Shown in pieces: positions 55,890 to 63,620 of a DNA stretch of 64,000 nt (positions are counted from its first letter, which is position 1; each line of letters starts with the position of its first letter). Under the pieces are notes generated by a model that did not search any database, was not told the origin of the DNA, and saw only the letters and a program-made list of their open reading frames with translations. The translations under genes and the position numbers were made by a program. Source of the DNA: Mycolicibacterium moriokaense (GTDB taxonomy: Bacteria; Actinomycetota; Actinomycetes; Mycobacteriales; Mycobacteriaceae). The stretch lies in the NCBI RefSeq assembly GCF_003347205.1, contig NZ_QQBJ01000005.1, forward strand, positions 248,001-312,000, given 5' to 3'.

Positions 55890-56879
55890 ATGCTGCGCAA
55901 GGTCAAAGAGTGGCCGATCAGCAAGTCGTTTATGAATTACAGCGTTTCTGTCCGCAGAATCTTCGTAGGAATGATTGCACTCGGGGTTGCTTCTCTAGTT
56001 GTTGGTTGGAAAACCGATATCAGCTCTGGCGATTGGTCGCAAAGCCTTGGGTACATAACAAACATCTGGGCAGGCTTCACGGGATTTCTTATCGGCGTCC
56101 CTGTCGCGCTCGTTGTCTTGAGTACTGTGACCCGCCAAAGCGAAGACAAGGCCGCATCTGATCGGGTCCAAAATCTGACGCGGGTTGCCTGGAGTCAGTT
56201 CCGAGATAACATAAATAATCTTTGTGACGAAAGAAGAGCCAACGCGATGGAGACCATAGCCAACGCAATTCAGGGCTATCATGACGAGGCGTTGAAAGCC
56301 TTTGAGGACTACGAAAGCCGCGAGAACAGCGCGGATGATCCTATAGCGCAAATGAAAGTTTTCTCGGAATTGCAATCGTCGATCCATCGACAGATTAAGG
56401 GTTTAAAGGAACAGTTCAAGCAGATGATGCAAGAGGTTGGCGAACCGGAACTTTTGGGTAGGAGTTGGGTTGGGATTCTGCGTGATTGGAATACCCTTGA
56501 CCAATACGTCAGACTGCAACGACTAGAGCGCGATCTACAGCCACTGTGGTTTAACCGCGATCTGGACGAATATCTCCAACAGCGGCTGAATCTCGATACG
56601 CACCCTATGAGTCCGTTTTTCGCCAAGCACTACGGTACAGCAACTGATACCGTCGGCAGCTTGCGTGTTGAGAGCATGAGGCAGGTTCTAGATTCGTTAA
56701 GCGATTTCGCGAAAGTGCCGCTGGACCAGTTCCCGACGCGAAAAGTCCTTTCTACGAAATATTTTCCTAACCAACCTTTTGAGGGCTATATCGAAGCTGT
56801 TAGGGTAGCAGCGGCGAACATGCGCGACATGTTGATTACTGTCCAACAAATAGAGAGCGACGAATGGTTGGCCGAGTAG
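55890..56879 (+). CDS. Island membrane protein with coiled-coil cytoplasmic part
   Basis: A 329-aa protein not recognised. Residues about 20-42 (RIFVGMIALGVASLVVGW) and 50-80 (YITNIWAGFTGFLIGVPVALVVLST) are membrane helices; the remainder is soluble and helical (NLTRVAWSQFRDNINNLCDERRANAMETIANAIQGYHDEALKAFEDYE and an RLQRLERDLQPLW helix), ending without a known catalytic motif. Base use is clearly less GC-rich than the rest of the window, indicating recent gain. Start ATG 55890; a GTG two codons earlier is possible. Island neighbours are integrase fragments and a SIR2 gene, so a part in phage defence is a guess. Confidence 0.7.
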   Translation: MLRKVKEWPISKSFMNYSVSVRRIFVGMIALGVASLVVGWKTDISSGDWSQSLGYITNIWAGFTGFLIGVPVALVVLSTVTRQSEDKAASDRVQNLTRVAWSQFRDNINNLCDERRANAMETIANAIQGYHDEALKAFEDYESRENSADDPIAQMKVFSELQSSIHRQIKGLKEQFKQMMQEVGEPELLGRSWVGILRDWNTLDQYVRLQRLERDLQPLWFNRDLDEYLQQRLNLDTHPMSPFFAKHYGTATDTVGSLRVESMRQVLDSLSDFAKVPLDQFPTRKVLSTKYFPNQPFEGYIEAVRVAAANMRDMLITVQQIESDEWLAE

Positions 56880-56910
56880 CTGGCGTGAAACTGCCCGAAT
56901 AGATTAGTAA

Positions 56911-57024
56911 TCAATCAGCTTTACGTTGAATCGGCACGACGTTCGTTGTCTCCGCGACCGGCCTAGCCAGCTTTGGTGCTGCGGACTCATCCTCGCGGAT
57001 GTAGTCGGTATAGGTGGTCAGGGT
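56911..57024 (-). pseudogene. Tyrosine integrase fragment, C-terminal tail
   Basis: The minus strand encodes LTTYTDYIREDESAAPKLA..., where the T-x-x-Y-T/A box holds the catalytic Tyr of phage integrases (cf. VTLxTYxH). It is cut from the RHTFAT part at 57306-57455 by an inserted inverted segment. Not a working gene. Confidence 0.7.
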
Positions 57025-57270
57025 CATTATCAAGTCGTTTGGCGTGAACCCGTCCGCGATGAATTCGGCGTGCCAACCGGCGCGTACAAACAGACCAGCG
57101 AGACATAGAATCTGCCAAGGCGATTGATCCCAGCTCGCAGCGTGCCAAGGCCAATAAGCCGCTGGGCCAGTACGCACGCCAGTACCTTGATTCTCTCGCC
57201 GGTCAGATTGATTCGCGCACGATTGAGGGTTACTCCAGGCTCTACCAGACTCATTCCCGACCGAAAAGAA
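57012..57270 (+). pseudogene. Integrase N-terminal fragment, inverted
   Basis: Plus-strand frames encode QVVWREPVRDEFGVPTGAYKQTSET (arm-binding domain type), then, one frame apart, KANKPLGQYARQYLDSLAG followed by QIDSRTIEGYSRLYQTH (core-binding domain type). A stop or frameshift separates the two at 57106. It sits head to tail within the other integrase remnant. Confidence 0.65.
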
Positions 57271-57305
57271 GGCCAAAGCCCATCAGCGCCAGGTGGAAAC
57301 AGACC

Positions 57306-57455
57306 TAGCACGTAGGACGAATGGCCCAACCACTTGGAAACGGTCATGTGGTGCTCACCGGCGCTCAGAGCCATCGTGGCGAACGTATGGCGCAAATCGT
57401 GCCAGCGGACCGCCCCTGGCCCTAGGGCCTGGCAGGCCGGTTGAAAGTTAGGTCA
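57306..57455 (-). pseudogene. Integrase fragment with RHTFAT box
   Basis: Minus strand encodes ALGPGAVRWHDLRHTFATMA followed by LSAGEHHMTVSKWLGHSSYVL, the His-x-x-Arg box and following His of tyrosine recombinases. A stop (TGA) lies right before it in frame, so no start is possible. With 56911-57024 it forms the two halves of one interrupted domain. Confidence 0.75.
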
Positions 57456-57573
57456 GTCCCAATTGTCGGGCGCAATTCCGCTGCATCCATACGACTCACC
57501 TACGCTAATGCGGTGAGCACCGTAACGACGTAGGCGAACCTCGTCAACTGGGTGTGACCGTTCCATTCGACGC

Positions 57574-57816
57574 CTATAGCATGCCATTTGCCTCATCGGC
57601 TTGCCTGCCGTCCAACTGGCGTTCCAGTTCCTCACGCGCCAGTAGCACTGTTTCAAAGCTGACGTTTGGGTATTCGTGCGTGACAGCGTGAATAGCGCGC
57701 CACGTCTGGCAAGTCAGGCCAGTACAACTGACCTCGTGCCATTCACCAAAAAAGATCGCCCGCTATAGGTAGTAGTCAAAGGCCGCACGGCGGTCAGCTT
57801 CGGTGATCGGTCCCAC
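57574..57816 (-). pseudogene. Decayed small ORF with one in-frame stop
   Basis: An 81-codon frame from GTG at 57816 to TAG at 57574, broken by TAG after 17 codons: GPITEADRRAAFDYYL, stop, then RAIFFGEWHEVSCTGLTCQTW ending with FETVLLAREELERQLDGRQA. The steady amino-acid pattern on both sides of the stop argues for a former coding gene of the element. Family unknown. Confidence 0.4.
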
Positions 57817-58221
57817 GTATCCATTTTACTCGCTTGACCTGCGGAAATCGGTGACTGGTGCCTAATTTGGAACGAACGGTAGTGCTGCTACCAGCGGTTT
57901 TGAATCGCACTTGGTTCAATTCGGCGTTTTGAATCGTGAAGGAGGTTCATTTCTAACCGGCTGTTGGCAGCCAAATAGGCTCTCACCAGGCGTTTGGCGC
58001 CGCCTGGTCGCTATGGCAGGTGGCGGCCTGGCGGTCGACGCCCGCAAGCGTGGCGCTCAGGGCCAGCACGGGGCATTCTCGCCGGTCGCAACCTGGCTAC
58101 TGGTGGCCACGCCGTAGCCCTAGCTCGGCTGCCAACGCGGCTAGCTCGGCGCGCAACCCTGTCCCAGAGCTGCGACGTCGGCAGGATCATTGGGGTGGTC
58201 CGAGTCAATTCGGCGTTCCCC
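57817..58221. other. Gene-free island segment
   Basis: No supported gene. A minus-strand frame with ELAALAAELGLRRG near 58100 looks like the end of a decayed helical protein. TCAATTCGGCGTT occurs at 57916 and again at 58205. Confidence 0.4.
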
Positions 58222-58227
58222 TAAAAT
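58222..58227 (+). promoter_or_regulatory. -10 box before the SIR2 gene
   Basis: TAAAAT fits TANNNT and ends 8 nt before GTG 58236, suggesting a leaderless start. Confidence 0.45.
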
Positions 58228-58235
58228 CCTGGCCT

Positions 58236-59663
58236 GTGTCCAAGTCATCAGATGAGCGGCAGGTCGGTTCCAGTCCACACGATGGATGCATGCATTGCAG
58301 TCTCGATTTTGATTTCGAACTACCGGACCAGCTTGTGGACGCGGCGCACAGACGCCAACTGGTCGTTTTCGCGGGCGCGGGGATTAGTACCGAAGTTCCT
58401 GCTGTCTTTCCCGAAACTATTTATGAGTCGGCCGCAGAACGTCTTGGATTGCAGGAGCCGGGTTCGTTTCCAGAAGTCATGCAACAGTTTGAAGACCGTT
58501 TCTCCAGGACTGAGCTCGTACAGATGGTTAAGTCAAAATTTGACTACATAGAATGCTTTCCGCTCCTAAGGAGTCATGCGCGAAAGTTCCACCACGAACT
58601 AGCGACAATGCCCTACCTGCAGGACATCATTACCACCAACTGGGATACGTACTTTGAATCTGAATGTTTGGCGACACCGTTTGTCATAGGACAAGATACT
58701 GCGCTCTATGACGTCGATGGCCGAAAAGTAATCAAGCTTCATGGGAGTATATCTAACCTTGCGAGCATGGTCGCTACGGAATCAGACTACCGACAGCGCC
58801 TTGACGATCTTAGTAGGAACGTCATGGGCGGGTTCGTACGCACATTGCTGTCAACAAAAGCAGTTGTGTTCGTCGGATATTCGCTACGTGATTGGAACTT
58901 TCGCCGACTATATGAAGCGCTGCTTGAGGACTTAGACCCGCGCTTCGCGCCACCGGCATACTTTGTCTCGCCGTTCGGCGCCGCTGAGTCCGATGAGCAA
59001 AAATTCCGTCTAGCTGTGCTCAGGACTAGCGGTGTCCGATTCCTGCGGGACCTGAAGGCTGCCAACTACGGTCAGTGCTTCGTAAACGATGACAACTATG
59101 CGCGTCTGCTTCAATTTGACACAGAACTGTCGGGCGCAATTCGGATTGCGCGGAGCATATCGCATCAAGAATTCCCTGCTGTAATCTACTGCTGGTCCTT
59201 TCAAGACGGAGCGCGTGATGCTTGCTTCAGAATTCGCATGCGGGCGGGCTCAGGCGAATACTCAAGCCGCGGTTACCTTCTCCGTACAATCAAAAACTAT
59301 GAGCATCTCGCGGAAGATGCCTGGAAGGAAGAGCGATTCTTTGATCATGCATATATCGAAGGCTACATAACCGCGCTGTATGTGATGCTGGACGATTTCG
59401 AAGACCAGTGGGATACGGTTGGACGATTGGTAGATTTAGCTTCTCTTTACATGGTCTATGGCTGGGCGGACAGTTTGCGAACCGAAGAAGACTTCCGTAC
59501 GGCGCTAGAACAAAGTCGGCGAAAGGCACCGCGTCAAAGGGCAATCGCCAGAAAGATACTAGAGGGTGTTCCCGCAGGAATCACGCTAGTACATGAGCCT
59601 TTTCTACCCGGTGTTCCCGATGAGAACGATTACCTTAAAGACGACGACCTGGGATGCGAATAG
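58236..59663 (+). CDS. SIR2-domain protein (candidate anti-phage NADase)
   Basis: A 475-aa protein with an N-terminal SIR2_2 domain: GAGIS (47-51), TTNWD (133-137), KLHGS with the catalytic His169, and GYSLRDWNF (214-222), i.e. a complete NAD pocket. Residues about 290-475 form a helical C-terminal part without a family I know (ends DENDYLKDDDLGCE). Standalone and fused SIR2 proteins in defence islands destroy NAD+ after phage infection (Thoeris ThsA, DSR1/2); that role here is inference from domain and location. GTG 58236 (leaderless) preferred; ATG 58290 would still keep the domain. AT-richer than the host genes. Confidence 0.82.
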   Translation: MSKSSDERQVGSSPHDGCMHCSLDFDFELPDQLVDAAHRRQLVVFAGAGISTEVPAVFPETIYESAAERLGLQEPGSFPEVMQQFEDRFSRTELVQMVKSKFDYIECFPLLRSHARKFHHELATMPYLQDIITTNWDTYFESECLATPFVIGQDTALYDVDGRKVIKLHGSISNLASMVATESDYRQRLDDLSRNVMGGFVRTLLSTKAVVFVGYSLRDWNFRRLYEALLEDLDPRFAPPAYFVSPFGAAESDEQKFRLAVLRTSGVRFLRDLKAANYGQCFVNDDNYARLLQFDTELSGAIRIARSISHQEFPAVIYCWSFQDGARDACFRIRMRAGSGEYSSRGYLLRTIKNYEHLAEDAWKEERFFDHAYIEGYITALYVMLDDFEDQWDTVGRLVDLASLYMVYGWADSLRTEEDFRTALEQSRRKAPRQRAIARKILEGVPAGITLVHEPFLPGVPDENDYLKDDDLGCE

Positions 59664-60002
59664 TCCGCCTTGCGGGTTTGAACCGCGCTATCGAATCGTC
59701 CGCGATGTATCAAAGCAGTACGTCAAGGTTGTCGCCGTTAGTAGAGCTGGTTCTTGTCCACGCCCAGCAGCGTAGGCGGTCGGTCAGACGTGAGCCTTTG
59801 CGCCACGCGGTTCAAATCGCCGGATCGAAGCGGCAACAGATTCAACTTGACCGATTGAATCCCTGGTTAGCTGTGTCGCTTTGATACAAAGGCCAACACA
59901 AAACAGTGCTGACACGGTGCTGACAGAACCGCCATTTTCGGGCCGATTCGCCATCTAGCTAGCTTGGCTTTCTACCGCCGTCTAGCAGCGCATTCATGCT
60001 CT
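59664..60002. other. Gene-free end of the island
   Basis: No gene seen. GTGCTGACACGGTGCTGACAG (20 of these bases repeat as two TGCTGACA units) near 59907 resembles sequence at 55770. The tRNA fragment boundary follows at 60003. Confidence 0.45.
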
Positions 60003-60047
60003 GTGCCCCCACTAGGACTCGAACCTAGGACCTGCGGATTAAAAGTC
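60003..60047. repeat. Right att site within tRNA-Lys
   Basis: The 45-bp partner of 55573-55617; here it is part of the full tRNA-Lys gene. Together they delimit a 4.4-kb island. Confidence 0.88.
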
Positions 60048-60076
60048 CGTAGCTCTACCAACTGAGCTATAGGGGC
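60004..60076 (-). tRNA. tRNA-Lys (TTT)
   Basis: 73 nt on the minus strand: acceptor GCCCCTA/TGGGGGC (one G-U), AGCTCAGTTGGTAGAGCT D-arm, anticodon loop CTTTTAA, TTCGAGTCC T-arm and discriminator A; CCA not encoded. Serves as integration site of the island on its 3' side. It is opposite in direction to the next three tRNAs. Confidence 0.95.
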
Positions 60077-60197
60077 GCGATGGAACAGGATAGCCCCTTG
60101 CCGCGGACATCTCGTTTGAGCATTGGGGTCCCGGTACCCTAAGCTATCGAGGCTCCCAGCGTCATGGCGTTGCGAGTACCCCGGAGAGATTCGGCTG

Positions 60198-60270
60198 GCC
60201 CCCTTCGTCTAGCGGCCTAGGACGCCGCCCTTTCAAGGCGGTAGCGCGGGTTCGAATCCCGTAGGGGGTA
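60198..60270 (+). tRNA. tRNA-Glu (TTC)
   Basis: 73 nt: acceptor GCCCCCT/AGGGGGT, anticodon TTC in CTTTCAA, T-arm GGTTCGAATCC, discriminator A. First of three plus-strand tRNAs (Glu-Asp-Phe). Confidence 0.95.
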
Positions 60271-60309
60271 CGACGCTACGCGGTGACGCGGAGCAGGATG
60301 TAGTAGCGA

Positions 60310-60383
60310 GGCCCTGTGGCGCAGTTGGTTAGCGCGCCGCCCTGTCACGGCGGAGGTCGCGGGTTCGAGTCCCGTCAGGGTCG
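60310..60383 (+). tRNA. tRNA-Asp (GTC)
   Basis: 74 nt: acceptor GGCCCTG/CAGGGTC, anticodon GTC in CTGTCAC, T-arm GGTTCGAGTCC, discriminator G as expected for tRNA-Asp. Confidence 0.95.
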
Positions 60384-60421
60384 CCACGGCGGCGAGGCAC
60401 GACGAAGCATCGGTGCCGTCG

Positions 60422-60495
60422 GGCCAGGTAGCTCAGTTGGTACGAGCGTCCGCCTGAAAAGCGGAAGGTCGCCGGTTCGATCCCGGCCCTGGCCA
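60422..60495 (+). tRNA. tRNA-Phe (GAA)
   Basis: 74 nt: acceptor GGCCAGG/CCTGGCC, anticodon GAA in CTGAAAA, T-arm GGTTCGATCCC, discriminator A. Confidence 0.95.
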
Positions 60496-60528
60496 CCGAA
60501 GTTGTCCGGCTCATCCGGAGCCTTCTCC

Positions 60529-61539
60529 TCAGAGCGCTCGTAGACCCTGCAGTGTCCTGCTGATCAGCTCACGCCGTTCGTCGATCGTCATCGACTCGCT
60601 GGGGGTGGCGTGCACCCGCAGGTAGCCCCGTGTCACCAGGTCGCCGACCAGAAACCGAGTCGCGCCCAGCGGTAAGGACAGCTGGGCGGCGATCTCCGCG
60701 ACCGAATGGCTGTGCCCGCAATACGTCAGGATCTGGCCTCGCACATCGTTTCTCGGCCAGCGTGGCGGCTTGGCCGGGTTCTCGAGTGTTTGAACCGGAG
60801 CCTCCAGCGGCAGTTTGACGCCGGCGCCGGTGCGTCCCGCGGTCAAGGCGTACGGCCGGACCAGGCTCGGTTTGTCCGGGGTTTCCGGTTCGGTGAACAA
60901 GTCGTCGACGGGTTCGCGCTCGGCCTCCGACTGCGCAGGCGTGGGCTGCTGATGGGTGTCGGTGTGCCTGGCCCGGACATGCGGCGAAGTGCGTGACGCG
61001 TTGTAGTTCTCCAGGAACCACAAGGTCTGGTCGGCGTGCACCGATGCGCGCAGCTCGTTGGACACCACCTTGAGGACCGTGCGGTCGGTGTCGATGACGA
61101 ACGTGGTCCGCCTGACCGGCAGCAGCCGGGCCAGCAGTCCGCGGCGCCGGCTGTGCTTGCCGCGCCTGCCGCGCCGGGACGTCTGCCGCGCCACGACGGT
61201 CTTGCGCAGCTTGGCGAGCCTGCCGCGGCGCACCCCGAACAGTTCGGACACCACGCCGTCGGCATCGGAGAGCAGCGGATAGTCGAAGGAGCGCTGCTGG
61301 GCGAAGTGGGCCTGCCTGTCGACGGTGTCGGTGCTGATGCCCACTCGTTGGGCGCCGACTGTGGCGAACTCGTTGCTCAGGTCCCGAAAATGACAGGCCT
61401 GCGCGGTGCAGATCGGCGAGGACGCCAGCGGGAAGAAGAACAGCACCACCGGCCCCCCGGAAAGCAGCGCAGACAGCGTCCGAGGTCGACCGGTGTGATC
61501 GTACAGAGTGAAGTCAGGCGCCTTGTCGCCCGCGATCAT
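60529..61539 (-). CDS. Peroxiredoxin-DUF742 fusion protein
   Basis: A 336-aa two-domain protein. Residues 1-180 are a PrxQ/Bcp-type peroxiredoxin: PICTAQACHFRD with Cys44 (peroxidatic) and Cys49 (resolving, five residues on), interrupted by a very basic insert (RRGRRGKHSRRRGLLARLLPVRR). A Pro/Glu-rich linker leads to a DUF742 domain (about 228-336: RPYALTAGRTGAG, DVRGQILTYCGHSHSVAEIAAQLSLPLGATRFLVGDLVTRG), a winged-helix-like module normally encoded beside Roadblock and Ras-like GTPase genes in actinobacteria. Such a fusion is unusual. ATG at 61539 chosen over an upstream TTG. The basic insert could bind nucleic acid or membrane. Confidence 0.85.
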   Translation of the reverse strand: MIAGDKAPDFTLYDHTGRPRTLSALLSGGPVVLFFFPLASSPICTAQACHFRDLSNEFATVGAQRVGISTDTVDRQAHFAQQRSFDYPLLSDADGVVSELFGVRRGRLAKLRKTVVARQTSRRGRRGKHSRRRGLLARLLPVRRTTFVIDTDRTVLKVVSNELRASVHADQTLWFLENYNASRTSPHVRARHTDTHQQPTPAQSEAEREPVDDLFTEPETPDKPSLVRPYALTAGRTGAGVKLPLEAPVQTLENPAKPPRWPRNDVRGQILTYCGHSHSVAEIAAQLSLPLGATRFLVGDLVTRGYLRVHATPSESMTIDERRELISRTLQGLRAL

Positions 61540-62026
61540 CGGCAAAGACTAGCGCGGGCGGGCGTTGCGCGACGCACGACTGGCGATAATCGGTAGAACG
61601 GATCGACCTACATGAACGCGGATCCCCGTCGGTGCGAATCCAGCAAAGCAAACGCCGCCCTATGGCCACGAGCAAAACGATCTGCTCCCCGCCTTTTCTC
61701 GTCATTCTTTTAACGCAGCAATGCAAATGTAGCAATCAGCGATGTCGCGGATCTGATCGAGTTGATGATCGAGCCGACGTCGCATGCCTGAGTAAAGACA
61801 TCTCGAGCGAAGCCATAAACCCTGTCCAAACAGGACAGAATCTGTCGCGAGCACAAATTAACGCGACAGAAAAATAAGCATTTGTACTCATGTGCGGGGA
61901 CCTCGCCCACGAGCAAGCTCCAAACACGGCGGGCGCTATGGCAAATTGAAATGGAGAAAATCTGTGGGGTCTTTGACAGCCTCTGTTCCCGCCATCAGCG
62001 AAGGCAAGAGAGAACGGGGAATGATC
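61540..62026. other. Gap between peroxiredoxin fusion and beta-roll gene
   Basis: No supported gene; short frames exist on the plus strand (61632-61877) but have no ribosome site or codon bias. The middle is AT-richer. GGGGA before 62027 is the ribosome site of the next gene. Confidence 0.5.
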
Positions 62027-63073
62027 ATGGGTAAACACATCGATAGCGCGCAGGCTGCGATCGACGGCAAGCGGCTCGGGGGAGGAATCCTGATCGGCGC
62101 ACTGGCTTCGGGCGCGGTTGCGATCGGGGCACTCGGCTCGGCCGGCCAGGCCAACGCCACCTGCGTGTCGGCGGGGGGATGGTTCTCCATCGGTAGCGGG
62201 TGCACGACCACCGATCGGGGAGACTTCGCGCTCGCCATCGGTCCTGGCGCCACGGCGAGCGCCAGCGGTGGCCGCAACACCGCCATCGCCTGGGGCGCCT
62301 CCGCCACCGCGACGGCCGAGGGTGTCCACAACGTCGCTATCGGCGGCGGTCTGGAAGCGACGGCATTGGCGATCGGCGGTCACGACAACACCGCGATCGC
62401 GATCGGGAACCCCGGCCCGGGTTATGACGGAGGCGGAATGCAGGCTGAGCTTTCGGCTGCTCCAAAACTGCGCCCCACCCTCGCGGTTGCGGGATCCCTG
62501 CCTACCGACACGCGGGCCAACGCTTCCCTCGCGGCCGCACCCGAACCGAGCCACAACACGGCCATCGCGATAGGCAATGGGACCAGGGCGGGTGCGTTCG
62601 GCGGCAACAACAACTTCGCCAGCGCCGTCGGCAACGCCGATCAGGCGACGGCCGTTGGAGGTGACAACAACGTGGCGATCGTGCACGGGAACAACAGCAA
62701 TGCGGCCGCCGGAACCGGTCCGGGGGGCGTAGATACGCCGGAAGAAGCTGCGAAAGCGAGCGCCGCCATCAGCCGAGCCAGGAGCAGCAACAACGTCGCG
62801 ATCGTGCGCGGCAACCACAGTCAAGCTCTCGCCGGCGCGGTGGCAGGCCCTTCGATGAACTACTTCGCTCGCGCGGCTGATCCGGCAGCCGACAATTCGA
62901 CCGACGGCAACTCCGCGATCGTCCGTGGCAACTACAGCCAGGCTTCGGCCGGCGGCGGTCCTCGCAACCGCGCCCGGGTATTCGGGAATCGCAGCAGCGC
63001 CAGGGCTATCGGCAGCGACCAAAACGTCACGTCCAAGGGCGACGACGTCCACAACCCGCCCGCTGAAAAGTAG
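62027..63073 (+). CDS. Exported beta-roll protein with YadA-head-like repeats
   Basis: A 348-aa precursor with signal region KRLGGGILIGALASGAVAIGALGSAGQANA (cleaved near residue 43). The mature part is about ten copies of a degenerate 16-19-residue repeat, N-x-A-I-A/V-x-G-N-x-(S/A)-x-A-x-A-x-G: RNTAIAWGASATATAEG, HNTAIAIGNGTRAGAFGG, NNVAIVHGNNSNAAAG, NNVAIVRGNHSQALAG, GNSAIVRGNYSQASAGG. In YadA-type adhesins such repeats (SVAIGxxAxAxG) form a left-handed beta-roll trimer. Two Cys near the start of the mature part. No C-terminal anchor is found. ATG 62027, 6 nt after GGGGA; ATG 62021 is possible. Confidence 0.8.
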   Translation: MGKHIDSAQAAIDGKRLGGGILIGALASGAVAIGALGSAGQANATCVSAGGWFSIGSGCTTTDRGDFALAIGPGATASASGGRNTAIAWGASATATAEGVHNVAIGGGLEATALAIGGHDNTAIAIGNPGPGYDGGGMQAELSAAPKLRPTLAVAGSLPTDTRANASLAAAPEPSHNTAIAIGNGTRAGAFGGNNNFASAVGNADQATAVGGDNNVAIVHGNNSNAAAGTGPGGVDTPEEAAKASAAISRARSSNNVAIVRGNHSQALAGAVAGPSMNYFARAADPAADNSTDGNSAIVRGNYSQASAGGGPRNRARVFGNRSSARAIGSDQNVTSKGDDVHNPPAEK

Positions 63074-63620
63074 CGGGTCGACTATTCACGTTCGGATGGG
63101 GACGTAGCCATCCGAAAGCACTCGACCTCGGTTTGCTACGTCTTCGCCAGATCGTTCGCTGTCAGCGGATTGAAATTCGATCGGCGGACCGCCAGCAGCC
63201 GTTGAGTGGCTTTGCCCTGCCGGCGGTTGGCTGTGCCGTGACTGCGTAGAGACACGCGTCTCGGGCTGCGGTTCACGCCATACTTTCGCGTTCGACAATT
63301 TTTGCTCATCTGGCTAAGTCGCAGCCCGTTGCTTTCGTTCGCATCATGGCCAAAAAAGCGACATCGTCGATGCTGTGATTTACATCGACCATTTGCCACA
63401 GTGCGATGGGTTAACGCCCAATTTTCGTCAAAAATCACGACCACGGTGTTGCGATCATTAAATATGCTGATAGACGGTGTATTGCCGGGCGCATTCCTGC
63501 GAATACTCGGCGCTAGTGGGCGCACGACGTCTCGTCAGATCGGCTTATTGGAGGCGTCGATAGTTTGCGAGGCGCATCGCACAGGGTGTCGACGCGGTTA
63601 GGCGGAGAGGAGACCGGGGA
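63074..63620. other. 547-bp gap without a supported gene
   Basis: Opposing frames of about 100-130 codons overlap here without ribosome sites or family features; the segment is AT-richer than its surroundings. It probably holds the promoter of the AAA gene at 63621; no clear -10 box was found. Confidence 0.5.

Noticed and set aside
58011-58208. 65-codon minus-strand frame and 76-codon plus-strand frame before the SIR2 gene
   Set aside because: No start signals, Arg/Pro-rich random composition; the only coding-like stretch (ELAALAAELGLRRG) is in another frame and has no start.
57916-58217. 13-bp direct repeat TCAATTCGGCGTT flanking 276 bp
   Set aside because: No transposase, no terminal inverted repeats and no target duplication pattern; too short to call a mobile element.
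61632-61877. 81-codon frame before the beta-roll gene
   Set aside because: AT-richer random composition, no SD, several Cys at irregular positions and no recognisable feature.
63136-63525. 129-codon minus-strand frame in the 63-kb gap
   Set aside because: Overlaps a plus-strand frame of similar length; no ribosome site, no signal or domain, no codon bias typical of this genome.
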